From: an uncultured Chloroflexales bacterium
GTDB lineage: Bacteria > Chloroflexota > Chloroflexia > Chloroflexales > Chloroflexaceae
DNA: 64,000 nucleotides
Direction: 5' to 3'
NCBI GenBank assembly: GCA_937918935.1
Contig: CAKZSI010000030.1
Coordinates: 62,001 to 126,000 of the forward strand
The translations under genes and the position numbers were made by a program. Shown in pieces: positions 37,289 through 46,564 of the stretch (position 1 is its first letter; each line of letters starts with the position of its first letter). The notes beneath the pieces are model-generated. The model was not told where the DNA came from, searched no databases, and was given only the letters and a program-made list of their open reading frames with translations.

Positions 37289-38350
37289 ATGCACACACCC
37301 CGCGAGTACCAGGAAGACCTCGAGGCCCGGGTGCTCTCGACCTTCGCCGCCCGCAGCAGCGCCGCCGTGCGCGACCGCCCCGAGCCGCCCTGCGCAGTGC
37401 GCCCGGCCTATCAGCGCGACCGCGACCGCATCCTGCACTCCAAAGCCTTCCGCCGCCTCAAACACAAGACGCAGGTGTTCATCGCTCCACCCGGCGACCA
37501 CTACCGCACCCGCCTGACCCACACCCTGGAAGTGACGCAGATCGCCCGCACGGTCGCGCGCGCGCTGCGCCTCAACGAGGATCTGACCGAGGCGATTGGC
37601 CTCGGGCACGACCTGGGGCACGCGCCCTTCGGGCACGCCGGCGAAACTGCCCTGACACGCATCTACCCCGACCACTTCCGCCACAACGAGCAGTCGCGGC
37701 GCATCGTCGAGGTGCTTGAACAGGGCGGCCAGGGCCTCAACCTGACCTACGCCGTCCGCGAGGGCATCTACCTGCACTCCAAGGCCCGCCGCGATATTAT
37801 GACAACCGCCTGGGGCACCGCCAGCACGCTTGAGGGCCAGTTGATCAAGATTTGCGATAGCGTGGCCTATATCAACCACGACATTGATGACGCTATTCGC
37901 GCCGGGGTGCTGCGCGAGGAGGATCTACCCGCCGAGGCCGTCGCGGTGCTCGGTCGCAGCCACCGCGAGCGCATCAATACCATGGTCAGCGACCTGATCC
38001 ACTTCAACTGGTGGGCCACCGGCGAGGCGACCCCGCCCAACCCGCCGCTGATCGGCATGAGCCCGCACGTGCTCGCCGCCACTAACCAGTTGCGCGACTT
38101 TATGTTCCGCGCCGTCTACCAGGACCGGCGCGCCCGGGCCGAGAGTGAAAAGGCCCGCTTTATTGTCGAGACGCTGTACGCTCATTATGTCAAACACCCC
38201 GACGAGATCCCCGAAGAATTGCGGCGCATCAACCAGCAGCGCGGCGAACCCGTCGAACGCATGATCGTTGACCACATCGCCAGCATGACCGATCGGTACG
38301 CAATAGAGACCTTCAAGCGGGTGTTCATTCCCCGAACCTGGGGCGGGTAG
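37289..38350 (+). CDS. dgt: dGTPase-like HD-domain triphosphohydrolase
   Basis: A 353-residue deoxynucleotide triphosphohydrolase that would cleave dNTPs to nucleosides and triphosphate. The HD metal site is complete: RTRLTHTLEVTQIA (His), GLGHDLGHAPFGHAGE (His-Asp) and SVAYINHDIDDAI (Asp). The opening block DRDRILHSKAFRRLKHKTQV is typical of the Dgt-like family. I use ATG 37289; the longer frame from 37166 reads through a family B palindrome (37219-37235) and is therefore unlikely. It is followed by dnaG after 50 bases, an arrangement common in Gram-positive bacteria and Chloroflexi. Confidence 0.93.
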   Translation: MHTPREYQEDLEARVLSTFAARSSAAVRDRPEPPCAVRPAYQRDRDRILHSKAFRRLKHKTQVFIAPPGDHYRTRLTHTLEVTQIARTVARALRLNEDLTEAIGLGHDLGHAPFGHAGETALTRIYPDHFRHNEQSRRIVEVLEQGGQGLNLTYAVREGIYLHSKARRDIMTTAWGTASTLEGQLIKICDSVAYINHDIDDAIRAGVLREEDLPAEAVAVLGRSHRERINTMVSDLIHFNWWATGEATPPNPPLIGMSPHVLAATNQLRDFMFRAVYQDRRARAESEKARFIVETLYAHYVKHPDEIPEELRRINQQRGEPVERMIVDHIASMTDRYAIETFKRVFIPRTWGG

Positions 38351-38400
38351 CAACGAAGGGGTGCAGGGCGCCCTGCTTGTCCCACCCCTCTCCAACCGGC

Positions 38401-40419
38401 ATGAACCAGATCGACGACGTTCGCAACCGCACCGACATCGTGGAACTGATCACCTCCCTGGGCGTGGGGCTGCGCCGCACGGGCCGCAGCTACGTGGGCT
38501 TCTGCCCCTTCCACCCCAATACCCGCACCCCGGCCTTCACGGTCTATCCCGACACCCAGAGCTTCTACTGTTTTGGCTGCCACGCCTCGGGCACCGCCTT
38601 CGACTTCGTGATGCGCCAGCAGGGCCTGGACTTCCGCGGCGCGCTGGAGTTGCTGGCCGCCCGCGCGGGCGTTACCCTCGCCCCGCGCAGCGACAGCGAG
38701 CGCCAGGAGGATGCCCGCCGCGCCCGGCTGCTCGAACTCAACGCCCTGGCGGCCCGGGTCTTCAACCACGTGCTGCTGTCCACACGGCGTGGCGAAGCGG
38801 GGCGCGCCTACGTTGAGCAGCGCCAGGTCGGCCCGGAGATGGTCGAGGCCTTCCAACTGGGCTACGCGCCCGATGAGTGGCATTTTCTGCTCGAGTACCT
38901 GACCGAGAAGAAGGGCTACGCCCCCGACGAGGTCGAAGCCGCTGGCCTGGCGGTGCGCCACGAGAGCGGGCGGCTCTACGACCGCTTTCGGGGCCGCCTG
39001 ATCTTCCCCATCCGCAACGCGAAGGGCGAGACGGTCGGCTTTGGCGGGCGGATCATCAGCAATGGTCAGCCAAAGTACCTCAACTCCCCCGAAACCCTGG
39101 TCTACAAGAAGGGCGAATTGCTCTACGGTCTCGACCTGGCGCGCGAGGCCATTCGCACCGAGGACCGCACCATCGTCGTCGAGGGCTACTTCGACGTGAT
39201 CAGCGCCCACCAGCACGGCTTTCGCAACGTGGTCGCGCCCCTGGGCACCGCCCTGACCCGGAGTCACATCGCCCTGCTCAAGCGCCTTTCGCACAATGTC
39301 GCCCTGGCCCTCGACGCCGATGCCGCGGGCCAGAGGGCCACCCTCAAGGGGCTGGACGCGCTGCGCGAGAGCGCCGAAGCCGGCGGGCGCATGGTCGCCA
39401 CGGCCCAGGGCATTGTGCGCCTGGAGAGCGACGTGGCCCTGCGCATCATACGCATGCCCGAGGGCCGCGACCCCGACGAGGTGATCCGCGCCGACCCGGA
39501 CCTGTGGCGGCGCCTGGTGGCCGAGGCCGTGCCGGTGATAGAGTTCTATCTGAGCGCCTATACCGCCGGGCTCGACCTCACCCGCCCCGAGGAGCAGCGG
39601 CTGGCCCTCGACCGGCTGTTGCCGCTGGTGGCCGAACTCGACGCGACCCAGCAGCGGGTCTACCTCTCGCGCCTGGAACAGGTCATCGGCGTCCGCGCCG
39701 AACTGATCCTTGATCTGCTGCGCGGCGACCCGGCCAGGCGCCGGCCGGTCCTCCGCGACGGCAAAGGCTGGCCCCGGCATGGCGAGGGTCGCCCTGCCCC
39801 GCCACCGCTCCCCGACGAGGCCCCCCATCCCGCCGAGGCCGGCGCCGCGCCCGTCGCTCCACCGCACCCCGCCCTCGACGCCCGACGGGCCACCGAAGCC
39901 TACCTGCTGGCCCTGGCCCTCTACCACCCCGGCGTGGACGCCGCCGTCGAAGCCTCTCTCGAAGCCGGTCTGGCGCGCCATCCCACGCTGCGCGATCTCT
40001 TTGGAGGCAGGCTGGAAGATCTGTTGGAAGAGCCGTTACATCGGGAACTCTGGCGCCACTTCACGACACTACCACCAGTGTGGCGTCCCGCCACCCCGGA
40101 GCAGGTGCGGGCGTGGGCCGAGGGGCAGGACGAGCCGTTTCGGGAAACGGCGCTGCGCCTGATTGCCGTGGCCGAGCGGCGCCCCCAGACACTGCGCTAC
40201 CGCCACGAGGCCGAGGCGTGCGCCCGCAAGTTGCGCGAGGCCCAGATCGCAGCGCGCATCAGCCAGTTTAAGGAGCGCGCGCACGCCCTTGAGGACGCTG
40301 AGGAGTTCGAACGCCTTGCTCGTCTGCAGGCCGAGATGGCCCTCTATCGCGCCACGGTCCAGCGCCCGCGGCGCAGCAGCACCTTTCCCGATGCCCGCGA
40401 CACCCTCGGCCAGGAGTAA
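38401..40419 (+). CDS. dnaG: DNA primase
   Basis: A 672-residue DnaG primase making RNA primers at the replication fork. The N-terminal zinc finger is seen in CPFHPNTRTPAF and FYCFGCHASG; the RNA polymerase core has YDRFRGRLIFPIRNAKG, the TOPRIM acidic motif VVEGYFDVISAHQHG, and LALDADAAGQRAT. The C-terminal helicase-interacting region (last 130 residues) is helical and charged. ATG 38401 (MNQIDDVRNR) fits the family; a TTG 24 bases earlier is possible. rpoD, often the next gene, is not present here. Confidence 0.96.
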   Translation: MNQIDDVRNRTDIVELITSLGVGLRRTGRSYVGFCPFHPNTRTPAFTVYPDTQSFYCFGCHASGTAFDFVMRQQGLDFRGALELLAARAGVTLAPRSDSERQEDARRARLLELNALAARVFNHVLLSTRRGEAGRAYVEQRQVGPEMVEAFQLGYAPDEWHFLLEYLTEKKGYAPDEVEAAGLAVRHESGRLYDRFRGRLIFPIRNAKGETVGFGGRIISNGQPKYLNSPETLVYKKGELLYGLDLAREAIRTEDRTIVVEGYFDVISAHQHGFRNVVAPLGTALTRSHIALLKRLSHNVALALDADAAGQRATLKGLDALRESAEAGGRMVATAQGIVRLESDVALRIIRMPEGRDPDEVIRADPDLWRRLVAEAVPVIEFYLSAYTAGLDLTRPEEQRLALDRLLPLVAELDATQQRVYLSRLEQVIGVRAELILDLLRGDPARRRPVLRDGKGWPRHGEGRPAPPPLPDEAPHPAEAGAAPVAPPHPALDARRATEAYLLALALYHPGVDAAVEASLEAGLARHPTLRDLFGGRLEDLLEEPLHRELWRHFTTLPPVWRPATPEQVRAWAEGQDEPFRETALRLIAVAERRPQTLRYRHEAEACARKLREAQIAARISQFKERAHALEDAEEFERLARLQAEMALYRATVQRPRRSSTFPDARDTLGQE

Positions 40420-40421
40420 GC

Positions 40422-41810
40422 TTACCCTTCCCCCAGCAACGGCTCGGCCAGGCGCAGGGCCATTTTGAGGTAGAAGGGCAGCATCAGTTCCATTTCCCAC
40501 TTGAGCTCGATATTGGGCAACACCACGCCGTGGTACGTGCTGGCATGATGGAGGGCGGCCAGGGGCTGGGCCAGTTCAAAGGCCGCCACCAGGTCACGCC
40601 CGGGCAGCAGTTCGACCCAGGGGCGCAGGTAGGCGTCGCGCAGACGCTCGCGCACGCCGGGCAGACGGGGAAAGAAGTCTTCGATCTCCACCAGGAAAAG
40701 CAGCGGGCTGAAGAAAGGATGGCTGATCGAGCTATCGGACCAGTCGAGGAAGGCGAAGCCCGCGTCGGTAACCACCACCTGGCCGGCCCAGAAGTCACCG
40801 TGTTCGAGGGTCGCTGGCAGGTCATAGGCGGCGAGGCGCGTGGTCAGGGTGTCCAGGCGCGCGGCCAGCGAGTACAGGCGGCGCCGCTCGTCCGCTGAGA
40901 GCCCGGCAGGGCTGGCAGGCATGGCCGCGGCAGGGTCAGCCAGCAACGGCGCCAGGCGCGCGGCGAGGGTCGCGAGGGGCCGTTCGGGGGCCCCGGCCGC
41001 GCGCAGGGCCGGCAGATGGGCGGCACTGGCGATCTGCACCTCGGCGAAGGTCGCTAGCGCCCGTTCCCAAAGTTCCACATCATCACAGCGCATATCAAGG
41101 GTTGGACCCCGCAGTTCCCGCATGAGCAGCCAGCCCCGGGCAGGATCCACCGCCACTGGTCGGGGAAAGCGGGCGGGGTCGGCGGCGGCCAGGACGGCCG
41201 TCAGCGCCGGCTCGTGGGCGAAGATCGGCGGCACGGCCTTGAGGTAGACCGGGCCTTCGACGGTCGGCAGCCGCAGAATCGCCGACCGCTGCCACGAGCG
41301 TAACTGCTCCGCCGGTCCCGTCGGCGGCATCCCGGCGTCGGTCAACTGCTCGGCGGCCCAGCGGGTCGCCGCCTCATGCCACCCCGGCAGATACCAGGGC
41401 GCGCGTTGCCGGGGCGCGCCGGCGTACCAGGCGAACCACTCGGCCAGCGGGCGACGATGGCCCTCAACCTCCAGCGGTAGGCCGCCGACCTCCTCGCGGG
41501 CCACCCAGCGCCCCCCCGGCGGCGGGCGCCAGGAGGGGTCGCGCGGCACCGCCGCGTAGAGCTTCGAAACCACCTCCGCCTCGCGCCGATAGTCAATGGC
41601 CAGGCAGCGCAGCGTGGTCGCGGAGACGCCCAGTACCTCGCGCAGCCCCTGGTTGACGTGGGCCACGTCTTGCCAGACGTGGCGCTCACCATGTGCGAAG
41701 TACGGCAGGCGCCAGCCCTCCACGCCCGGCAGAAGGAGCAACCGGTCCTCGCGAGGGTGAATAACCGCCACGTGGTACTCGTAGCGTACCGGTAGCGCGC
41801 GCATGGACAT
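40422..41810 (-). CDS. Fusion: NUDIX-like N-terminus and aminoglycoside-phosphotransferase-like kinase
   Basis: A 462-residue protein. Residues 1-110 look like a NUDIX-type beta/alpha domain (VRYEYHVAVIHPREDRLLLL, then WRLPYFAHGERHVWQD), without a recognisable full NUDIX box. Residues 150-440 are kinase-like: SWQRSAILRLPTVEGPVYLK (lysine strand), then the catalytic loop EHGDFWAGQVVV and the metal motif FLDWSD. The usual HGDxxxxN loop has Gln where Asn is expected. It may phosphorylate a small molecule, or be a diverged kinase. It converges with dnaG, with only 2 bases between the stop codons. Confidence 0.75.
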   Translation of the reverse strand: MSMRALPVRYEYHVAVIHPREDRLLLLPGVEGWRLPYFAHGERHVWQDVAHVNQGLREVLGVSATTLRCLAIDYRREAEVVSKLYAAVPRDPSWRPPPGGRWVAREEVGGLPLEVEGHRRPLAEWFAWYAGAPRQRAPWYLPGWHEAATRWAAEQLTDAGMPPTGPAEQLRSWQRSAILRLPTVEGPVYLKAVPPIFAHEPALTAVLAAADPARFPRPVAVDPARGWLLMRELRGPTLDMRCDDVELWERALATFAEVQIASAAHLPALRAAGAPERPLATLAARLAPLLADPAAAMPASPAGLSADERRRLYSLAARLDTLTTRLAAYDLPATLEHGDFWAGQVVVTDAGFAFLDWSDSSISHPFFSPLLFLVEIEDFFPRLPGVRERLRDAYLRPWVELLPGRDLVAAFELAQPLAALHHASTYHGVVLPNIELKWEMELMLPFYLKMALRLAEPLLGEG

Positions 41811-42273
41811 AATGGTCGTTTTTCGGCCCCTTCCAGTGCGTGGGGTCATCCAATGGTCAGCCTGCTAGCTGTTTGTCGGGTTGCATGCCCGGCGAGGCTG
41901 AAGCATCGGCTGCGCCAATGCTTCGGTCCAACAAGGGCCACCCGGCAACGAAGCTCGGACGCGGTACAATCTATGGTACCATACACCCGAAACGTATACG
42001 GTACCTGGCCCTTCGTCGCCAGGGCTCGTGCAAAGTCTTTCGTCGGGCGGCTATGCCGCCCCTACCCCCCGCCAGAGGCGGACTTTGCATCAGCCCTGCC
42101 TTCGTCGCAGGGCCTGTGCATCGGGGCAAGCCCCCAAACCCCATTGTCTGGAGGGTCTGATGATACGGCCCCGGACCCTCCGAACAAGCAATCCCTCTGG
42201 GAACGGCTGCCTCGCGCCCCCCCACTGCGGGAGGCGAATGTTGCGCAAGCCGGGCCTATTATCGGAACCTCCT
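41811..42273. other. Gene-free stretch with short dyads
   Basis: About 460 bases between divergent genes. It contains TATGGTACCATA (41972-41983), a perfect 12-base palindrome; GGGCGGCTATGCCGCCC near 42044-42060; and two related copies of CTTCGTCGC-AGGGC followed by GTGCA (near 42011 and 42103), a motif also seen near 45069. The open frame through it has no RBS. Confidence 0.55.
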
Positions 42274-43089
42274 ATGCCTGCTGCAACCACCACACCAACC
42301 ACTCCTCGCGAGCGGGGTCTGGGTTACGCCCTGGCCGGCGGCCTGGTGATCACCGCCATCGCCGTCGTGATTGGCGGGCTGCTCTTCGCCTGGCTGTTAC
42401 TGGCCACCCGCGGCCCGAGCGCCCCGGAACTACTTCCCGCTGACGTGCAACTTTACGCCGCTACAAGCCCGAACATCGGCGGCGTGGTCGAGGTTGAACA
42501 ACTCCGCCGCGCCCTCCGCGACGGGCTTGGCATACCCGAACCCGAAGCCCTCGTTGCGCCCATCGAAACCCTGCTCGGCGTGAGCCTGCGCGAGCATGTC
42601 GCGCCGTGGCTGGGCAGCGAGATCGCCGTCGCGGTGCGCGGCGCCGACCCGGCGCAGCTACGGAGCGCCGATCCCGGCGCGTCCCTGCTGGAACACGCCG
42701 AGGTGCTGTTCCTCTTCGCTTCCAAGAACGACCCCCAGGCCCTGGCCTTTCTCGAAAAGCACCGCGCCGCCCGCGAAGCTCGCGGCGAAACCATTGCCAC
42801 CCTTGAGCGCAACGGCGTGTCGATCCACTACGCCGAGGGTGGCGAACCCGGCCCGATCGCGGCGTTCGCCATGGTCCAGCACTACCTGGTCTTTGCCAAC
42901 CGCCCGGAGGCAATCGAACACCTTGCCGTGGCCGACGGAGGAACGGGGGCAACCCTGGCGCAGACGGCGGCGTTTGTCCGCTTCCAGAAGGAGAGGACCA
43001 CGGCCCGGGCCGGGGCGATCTACACTGATGGGACCCCCGCTTCCGAGGCTATCCGAGAAGCCTTGCGCGACGTGCTCATGGCCCGGTGA
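42274..43089 (+). CDS. DUF3352-type membrane-anchored protein
   Basis: A 271-residue protein with one N-terminal membrane helix (YALAGGLVITAIAVVIGGLL) and an exported domain. The block ELLPADVQLYAATSPN matches the start of DUF3352, whose members continue with a long alpha/beta domain such as LLGVSLREHVAPWLGSEIAV and FLEKHRAAREARGE. The usual family length is about 450-550 residues, so this is a short version. ATG 42274 has only a weak RBS. It overlaps the convergent gene at 43076 by 14 bases. The function is unknown. Confidence 0.78.
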   Translation: MPAATTTPTTPRERGLGYALAGGLVITAIAVVIGGLLFAWLLLATRGPSAPELLPADVQLYAATSPNIGGVVEVEQLRRALRDGLGIPEPEALVAPIETLLGVSLREHVAPWLGSEIAVAVRGADPAQLRSADPGASLLEHAEVLFLFASKNDPQALAFLEKHRAAREARGETIATLERNGVSIHYAEGGEPGPIAAFAMVQHYLVFANRPEAIEHLAVADGGTGATLAQTAAFVRFQKERTTARAGAIYTDGTPASEAIREALRDVLMAR

Positions 43090-43375
43090 ACTCGGATGTA
43101 TTGGCGGCTCCTGGCGCCGACTTGCTGGCGGCGGCCACGATGCGTTGCAGATACTGCTGCCAGTTGGCCTGATTGGCGCGGGTGATCCGGCGCACGGCCT
43201 CGATGTCGCCGCTCTCGCCGGCCTCATAGGCCGCCGCCAGCGACTCCTGAAAGGTGCGGGCCAGGTCAGCCACTGCCCGCCGCAACTCGCTGTTCATCTG
43301 CCGCTGGCGCTCCAGTTGTTCCTGGAGCCATGCGTTCAAGCGTTCCAGTTCGGCGATGCGTTCCTCGGAAGACAT
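43076..43375 (-). CDS. Small coiled-coil protein of unknown function
   Basis: A 99-residue helical protein: the first 45 residues (EERIAELERLNAWLQEQLER, QRQMNSELRRAVADLARTF) form a coiled coil, followed by AAAYEAGESGDIEAVRRITR and a short disordered tail. No catalytic motif is seen. It overlaps the DUF3352 gene by 14 bases at the 3' end. Confidence 0.65.
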   Translation of the reverse strand: MSSEERIAELERLNAWLQEQLERQRQMNSELRRAVADLARTFQESLAAAYEAGESGDIEAVRRITRANQANWQQYLQRIVAAASKSAPGAANTSEFTGP

Positions 43376-43484
43376 ACGTATAACACTCCATAGCTTGTGA
43401 AACGACGCTTCGTCTCGGCGCGGGTCACGGGGGCCTGCGGCCCGCCCGCAACTTCAGGTGCGGTGCGGCTGCGCCGCGCCGGAA

Positions 43485-43517
43485 TGTGGATCAAGCGTTC
43501 GGGTCAGTGCTCTAAGC
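43485..43517. repeat. Direct repeat, copy 1, downstream of tRNA-Ser
   Basis: About 31 bases, TGTGGATCAAGCGTTCGGG then TCAGTGCTCTAAG, matching 43912-43942 in direct orientation with a few mismatches. The two copies flank the tRNA-Ser gene and the intervening 430 bases. Confidence 0.6.
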
Positions 43518-43549
43518 AAAAACGCCCCCCTGCGACACAGGAAGGGCGC
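43518..43549 (-). terminator. Intrinsic terminator of tRNA-Ser
   Basis: On the minus strand, GCGCCC and GGGCG arms with an inner CCTG/CAGG pairing form a hairpin, followed by TTTTT (AAAAA at 43518-43522 on the plus strand). It lies 9 bases after the tRNA CCA end. Confidence 0.75.
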
Positions 43550-43557
43550 ATCTTTCA

Positions 43558-43648
43558 TGGCGGGGAGAGCGAGATTCGAACTCGCGAGGGCTTTTTACAC
43601 CCTACTCGTTTTCGAGACGAGCACGTTCAACCACTCCGTCATCTCCCC
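43558..43648 (-). tRNA. tRNA-Ser (anticodon CGA)
   Basis: A 91-base serine tRNA with encoded CCA. The acceptor stem GGGGAGA pairs with TCTCCCC, the discriminator is G and CCA follows. The anticodon stem-loop CTCGT-CTCGAAA-ACGAG shows anticodon CGA, which reads UCG. The long variable arm (AGGGTGTAAAAAGCCCT) is that of a class II tRNA. The T arm GCGAG-TTCGAAT-CTCGC is intact. A hairpin with a T-run follows downstream. Confidence 0.95.
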
Positions 43649-43727
43649 ACATGCCATCGTTCATTATACGCGGTTGCGGGGTCGCGTCAAGGCTCCATCC
43701 AGTTCGCCAGGGCCAGTCCGAGCGGGA

Positions 43728-43793
43728 GTGGGCAAACCGGGTTTGCCCACCCCCGCCAGATGGGACGGCTCGGGAGGGCCTGGCCTTCCCGGG
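43728..43793. repeat. Composite palindrome A then B
   Basis: GTGGGCAAACCGGGTTTGCC and on (43728-43750), a family A variant with compensating changes in both arms, followed by the family B palindrome CGGGAGGGCCTGGCCTTCCC (43771-43790). Upstream of tRNA-Ser. Confidence 0.65.
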
Positions 43794-43911
43794 AAAACCC
43801 ATTGTCATCCCTGCGCGGCGCAGCCGCGCAGGGCCTATAGCATTTCTCGAAAAGGTTGATCCGCAACGATGGCAGCACGAGCGCCGCGAGTCTCACGGCT
43901 CAGTGTCCTCA

Positions 43912-43942
43912 GTGGATCAAGCATTGCGATCAGTGCTCTAGG
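43912..43942. repeat. Direct repeat, copy 2, at the SPFH stop codon
   Basis: GTGGATCAAGCATTGCGATC then AGTGCTCTAGGG, matching 43485-43517. It overlaps the stop codon of the SPFH gene by a few bases. Confidence 0.55.
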
Positions 43943-44936
43943 GCGTCGGAGGAGAGGGTTGCGCTTCGGGCCGCGCGGGTGGCGTGACCACCGCCGAGCT
44001 TTCACCCATACGGTTGAGGAGCAAAGTCAGGTCGGTATTCGGATCAACAAACCAGAAGTTGCCATTATCCAGCATCTGGACCATTAACTCGCGTTTCCGC
44101 AACTCGAACAACTCGGGATTCTCGCGCCAGTAGCGCCCCTCGATGGCCCGCACCTGAGCCTCACGATTGGCCGCCTCCAGGGCTGCCGCCGTTATGCCAC
44201 GCTCACGGGTCAGGGCGACTTGAGCCTCTTGCTCAGCCTGGAACAGATTATTAGCCTGCTGGGCCTCGATCTGCTCACGCCGCTTCTGCTCGGTTTCGAT
44301 CTGCACCTCCAGATTGGCCTTCTCGGCCAGCAGCCGGGCGTATTCCTCGCCAACCTTGATATCAAGCACTTTCACATCGTAGATCTGAATGTAGAGTTGT
44401 TCACTGGGACTGCGGCGGCCGGCTTCACTGGTCGTCAAAAACTGGCGGATGCGCGCGGCAAAGCCGCCCCGGTCGGAGAGGGCCTGATCGAGGGTGAATT
44501 GCGTACTGGCGCTCTTGAGCGCATCGTTGATGTAGCCATCGAGCGGCTCGATCAACTGCTCGTCGCGCACGCCGATCTCGCCGTAACTGGCCCGTAACGC
44601 ATCAGGACTGGTGAGCCGGCTGTAGTCCACCTGAATGTCAATGTCGTAGAGTTGCTTATCGCTGCTGGCGACGTTCTGCGAGATGGTGCGGGTCTGCCGA
44701 CGGACGTTCACGACCTCGATCGTTGTGAAGGGAGCAAAGGGGCGGAAAAAGATTCCCGGCTCTTGCACGCCCTCAACGCGACCCTGGGTCACAATGATGC
44801 CCCGCTCGCCTTCGTTAACCTGGGCGAACTTCATAGTGGACAGACCGAGACCCACCACCACCAGGATCAACACGACAATGCCGATCAACCCCGTCCAGGC
44901 ACGCGAACCGCGCGCCCCACCCTGCTGTACGGTCAT
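43938..44936 (-). CDS. SPFH/prohibitin-family membrane protein
   Basis: A 332-residue protein with one N-terminal membrane helix (LIGIVVLILVVVGLGLSTM) and an SPFH domain (FAQVNEGERGIIVTQGRVEG, then PGIFFRPFAPFTTIEVVNVR, DKQLYDIDIQVDYSRL). A long helical region follows (AEKANLEVQIETEQKRREQI, ALTRERGITAAALEAANREA) as in prohibitin and HflC/K. The C-terminus is Pro-rich. It probably forms ring assemblies that scaffold membrane proteases or lipids (family knowledge). The start has AAGGAGCC. No FtsH is next to it. Confidence 0.9.
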   Translation of the reverse strand: MTVQQGGARGSRAWTGLIGIVVLILVVVGLGLSTMKFAQVNEGERGIIVTQGRVEGVQEPGIFFRPFAPFTTIEVVNVRRQTRTISQNVASSDKQLYDIDIQVDYSRLTSPDALRASYGEIGVRDEQLIEPLDGYINDALKSASTQFTLDQALSDRGGFAARIRQFLTTSEAGRRSPSEQLYIQIYDVKVLDIKVGEEYARLLAEKANLEVQIETEQKRREQIEAQQANNLFQAEQEAQVALTRERGITAAALEAANREAQVRAIEGRYWRENPELFELRKRELMVQMLDNGNFWFVDPNTDLTLLLNRMGESSAVVTPPARPEAQPSPPTP

Positions 44937-45254
44937 GCTCTGGCTCCTTCATCAAGGTATGTCGAATGCTGGTTGACAGGTGCCGCGCACGGGGCACAGA
45001 GCGCCACGATAGGGTAGCGCGCGCGGATCATTATACTTTCCCGGTGCAACGAATGTTTCTTCATTCGCTTTTGCCGCAGGGCTCATGCAATCTGGGACAA
45101 GCCCTGGACCCCGTCGTGTAAGACAAACGTTGCCAACCTTTGCCCGGTCAGAGTGAGGGGCGGGGCAACCAGGTTTCCCTACCTCTGGCCCACGCAAACA
45201 CCGATGCCTGCCACCGGGGTGGCAGGCGTCGTAGCGAACAAGCAACGGTTCGGT
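44937..45254. other. Gene-free stretch with a family A variant
   Basis: About 320 bases between two minus-strand genes. It contains a GCAGGGCTCATGCA copy of the motif near 42011/42103, a family A variant GGGGCAACCAGGTTTCCC (45162-45179) and a small GCCTGCCACC/GGTGGCAGGC dyad near 45207. No gene is seen. Confidence 0.55.
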
Positions 45255-46289
45255 TCAACGCTCCAGCAGGCGCTCGGCGCGCGCGCGCTCGGTTTCGGAA
45301 AAGCCGAGGGCCTCGGCGACAATATACAGCGGTCGTCCTTTCACTTCGTCGTAGATCCGGCCCACATACTCGCCGATGATCCCCAGCGAGATGAGTTGCA
45401 CGGCACCGATAAAGAGCACACTGGCCAATGTTGAAGCCTGACCGTAGAAGGCCGCATCCTGGGGCGTGGCGCTGCCAAGACGCATCATAAACACCACCAG
45501 AATGAAGATCAGGCTCAGGGCGGCCACGATAAAGCCCAGGTACGTGGCCAGTTGCAGCGGCAGGTAGGAAAAACTGGTAATGCCATCGAGGGCAAACTTG
45601 AGCATCTTGCGGAACGGGTATTTGGTGCTGCCAGCCTTGCGGGCGTGGCGGGTGTAACTGACCCCCGTGCTGCGGAAGCCGACCCACACCGACAGCCCGC
45701 GCATAAAGCGATGATGTTCGCGGATGCGGTTCAGCGCATCCACCACTTTCCGGTCCATCAGGCGGAAGTCGCCCGCATCAACCGGCAGTTCGACATTGGT
45801 AATCCTGGCGATCAGGCGGTAGAAGGCCGAGGCGGTCGTGCGCTTGAACCAGGTCTCACCCTCGCGTTCCTCGCGCACGGCGTAGACCACTTCATAACCC
45901 TCGCGCCACCTGGCGATCAACTCGGGGATGACCTCCGGCGGGTCCTGCAAGTCCGAGTCAATCACAATCACGGCGCGGCCCCGGGCGTAATCCGTGCCGG
46001 CGGTAATCGCCAGTTGATGGCCGAAGTTACGCGAGAAGTTGATCACCCGGACGCGCGGGTCCCGCTCGTGGATCGCCCGCAGGATCATGCCCGAGCGGTC
46101 ACGGCTCCCATCGTTGACCATCACCAACTCAAACGGCTCGCCCAGAGGCTCCAGGGCAGCGATGGCGCGCTGGCAAAACTCCTCAATCAGCGCCTCTTCG
46201 TTAAACACCGGCGCCACCACCGAGAAGGTCGGTGGGCCAGGCTCGGTCACAAGCTGTAATTCGGGGGCTACTTCGGTGGCCAATGACAT
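45255..46289 (-). CDS. Family 2 glycosyltransferase with two C-terminal membrane helices (GtrB/DPM1-like)
   Basis: A 344-residue enzyme of the polyprenyl-phosphate glycosyltransferase type. The GT-A core is clear: [31 protein letters not shown], the DXD-like [30 protein letters not shown] and the acceptor region [17 protein letters not shown]. Two helices near the C-terminus ([39 protein letters not shown]) anchor it. It would load a sugar onto undecaprenyl phosphate for cell-surface glycans (inference; the sugar is unknown). It is near no other glycan gene except, distantly, the flippase-like gene at 20.8 kb. Confidence 0.92.
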   Translation of the reverse strand: MSLATEVAPELQLVTEPGPPTFSVVAPVFNEEALIEEFCQRAIAALEPLGEPFELVMVNDGSRDRSGMILRAIHERDPRVRVINFSRNFGHQLAITAGTDYARGRAVIVIDSDLQDPPEVIPELIARWREGYEVVYAVREEREGETWFKRTTASAFYRLIARITNVELPVDAGDFRLMDRKVVDALNRIREHHRFMRGLSVWVGFRSTGVSYTRHARKAGSTKYPFRKMLKFALDGITSFSYLPLQLATYLGFIVAALSLIFILVVFMMRLGSATPQDAAFYGQASTLASVLFIGAVQLISLGIIGEYVGRIYDEVKGRPLYIVAEALGFSETERARAERLLER

Positions 46290-46420
46290 GACAGCCTTTC
46301 CTCCAACCTGAAGTAAGACAGTGTATCGTTGCGCGGCCTGTTGCGTACCCTTTCACGGGTGTGGGCAGGGCTGAGCTAAGGTCGTGGGGGCAAGCCCTAC
46401 ACCCGGGTGTCTGGTTGGGT

Positions 46421-46469
46421 TTGGCGGCTACGCCGCCAAAACACACCTTATCGGGCGGCTTTGCCGCCC
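46421..46469. repeat. Two short GGCGGC palindromes
   Basis: TTGGCGGC-TAC-GCCGCCAA (46421-46439) and GGGCGGC-TTT-GCCGCCC (46453-46469) in tandem, upstream of the glycosyltransferase. They resemble GGGCGGC-TAT-GCCGCCC near 42044 and are probably another dispersed family. Confidence 0.6.
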
Positions 46470-46564
46470 CCCCCGCCAGAGGCCGAGGTTGCACCAACCC
46501 CGAGATTTCGGGAGACTGCGCCTCCCCGCGTCCCTCCAGTCGCGGGGGGCTTCTGCTGCGTCCC

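Noticed and set aside
38185-39981. A 598-codon minus-strand frame opposite dgt and dnaG
   Set aside because: Covers the conserved DnaG and Dgt motifs on the other strand; no start signal or domain.
43485-43942. attL/attR of an integrated element at tRNA-Ser
   Set aside because: Only about 430 bases lie between the repeats, no integrase is present, and neither repeat copies the tRNA 3' end. Reported only as a direct repeat.
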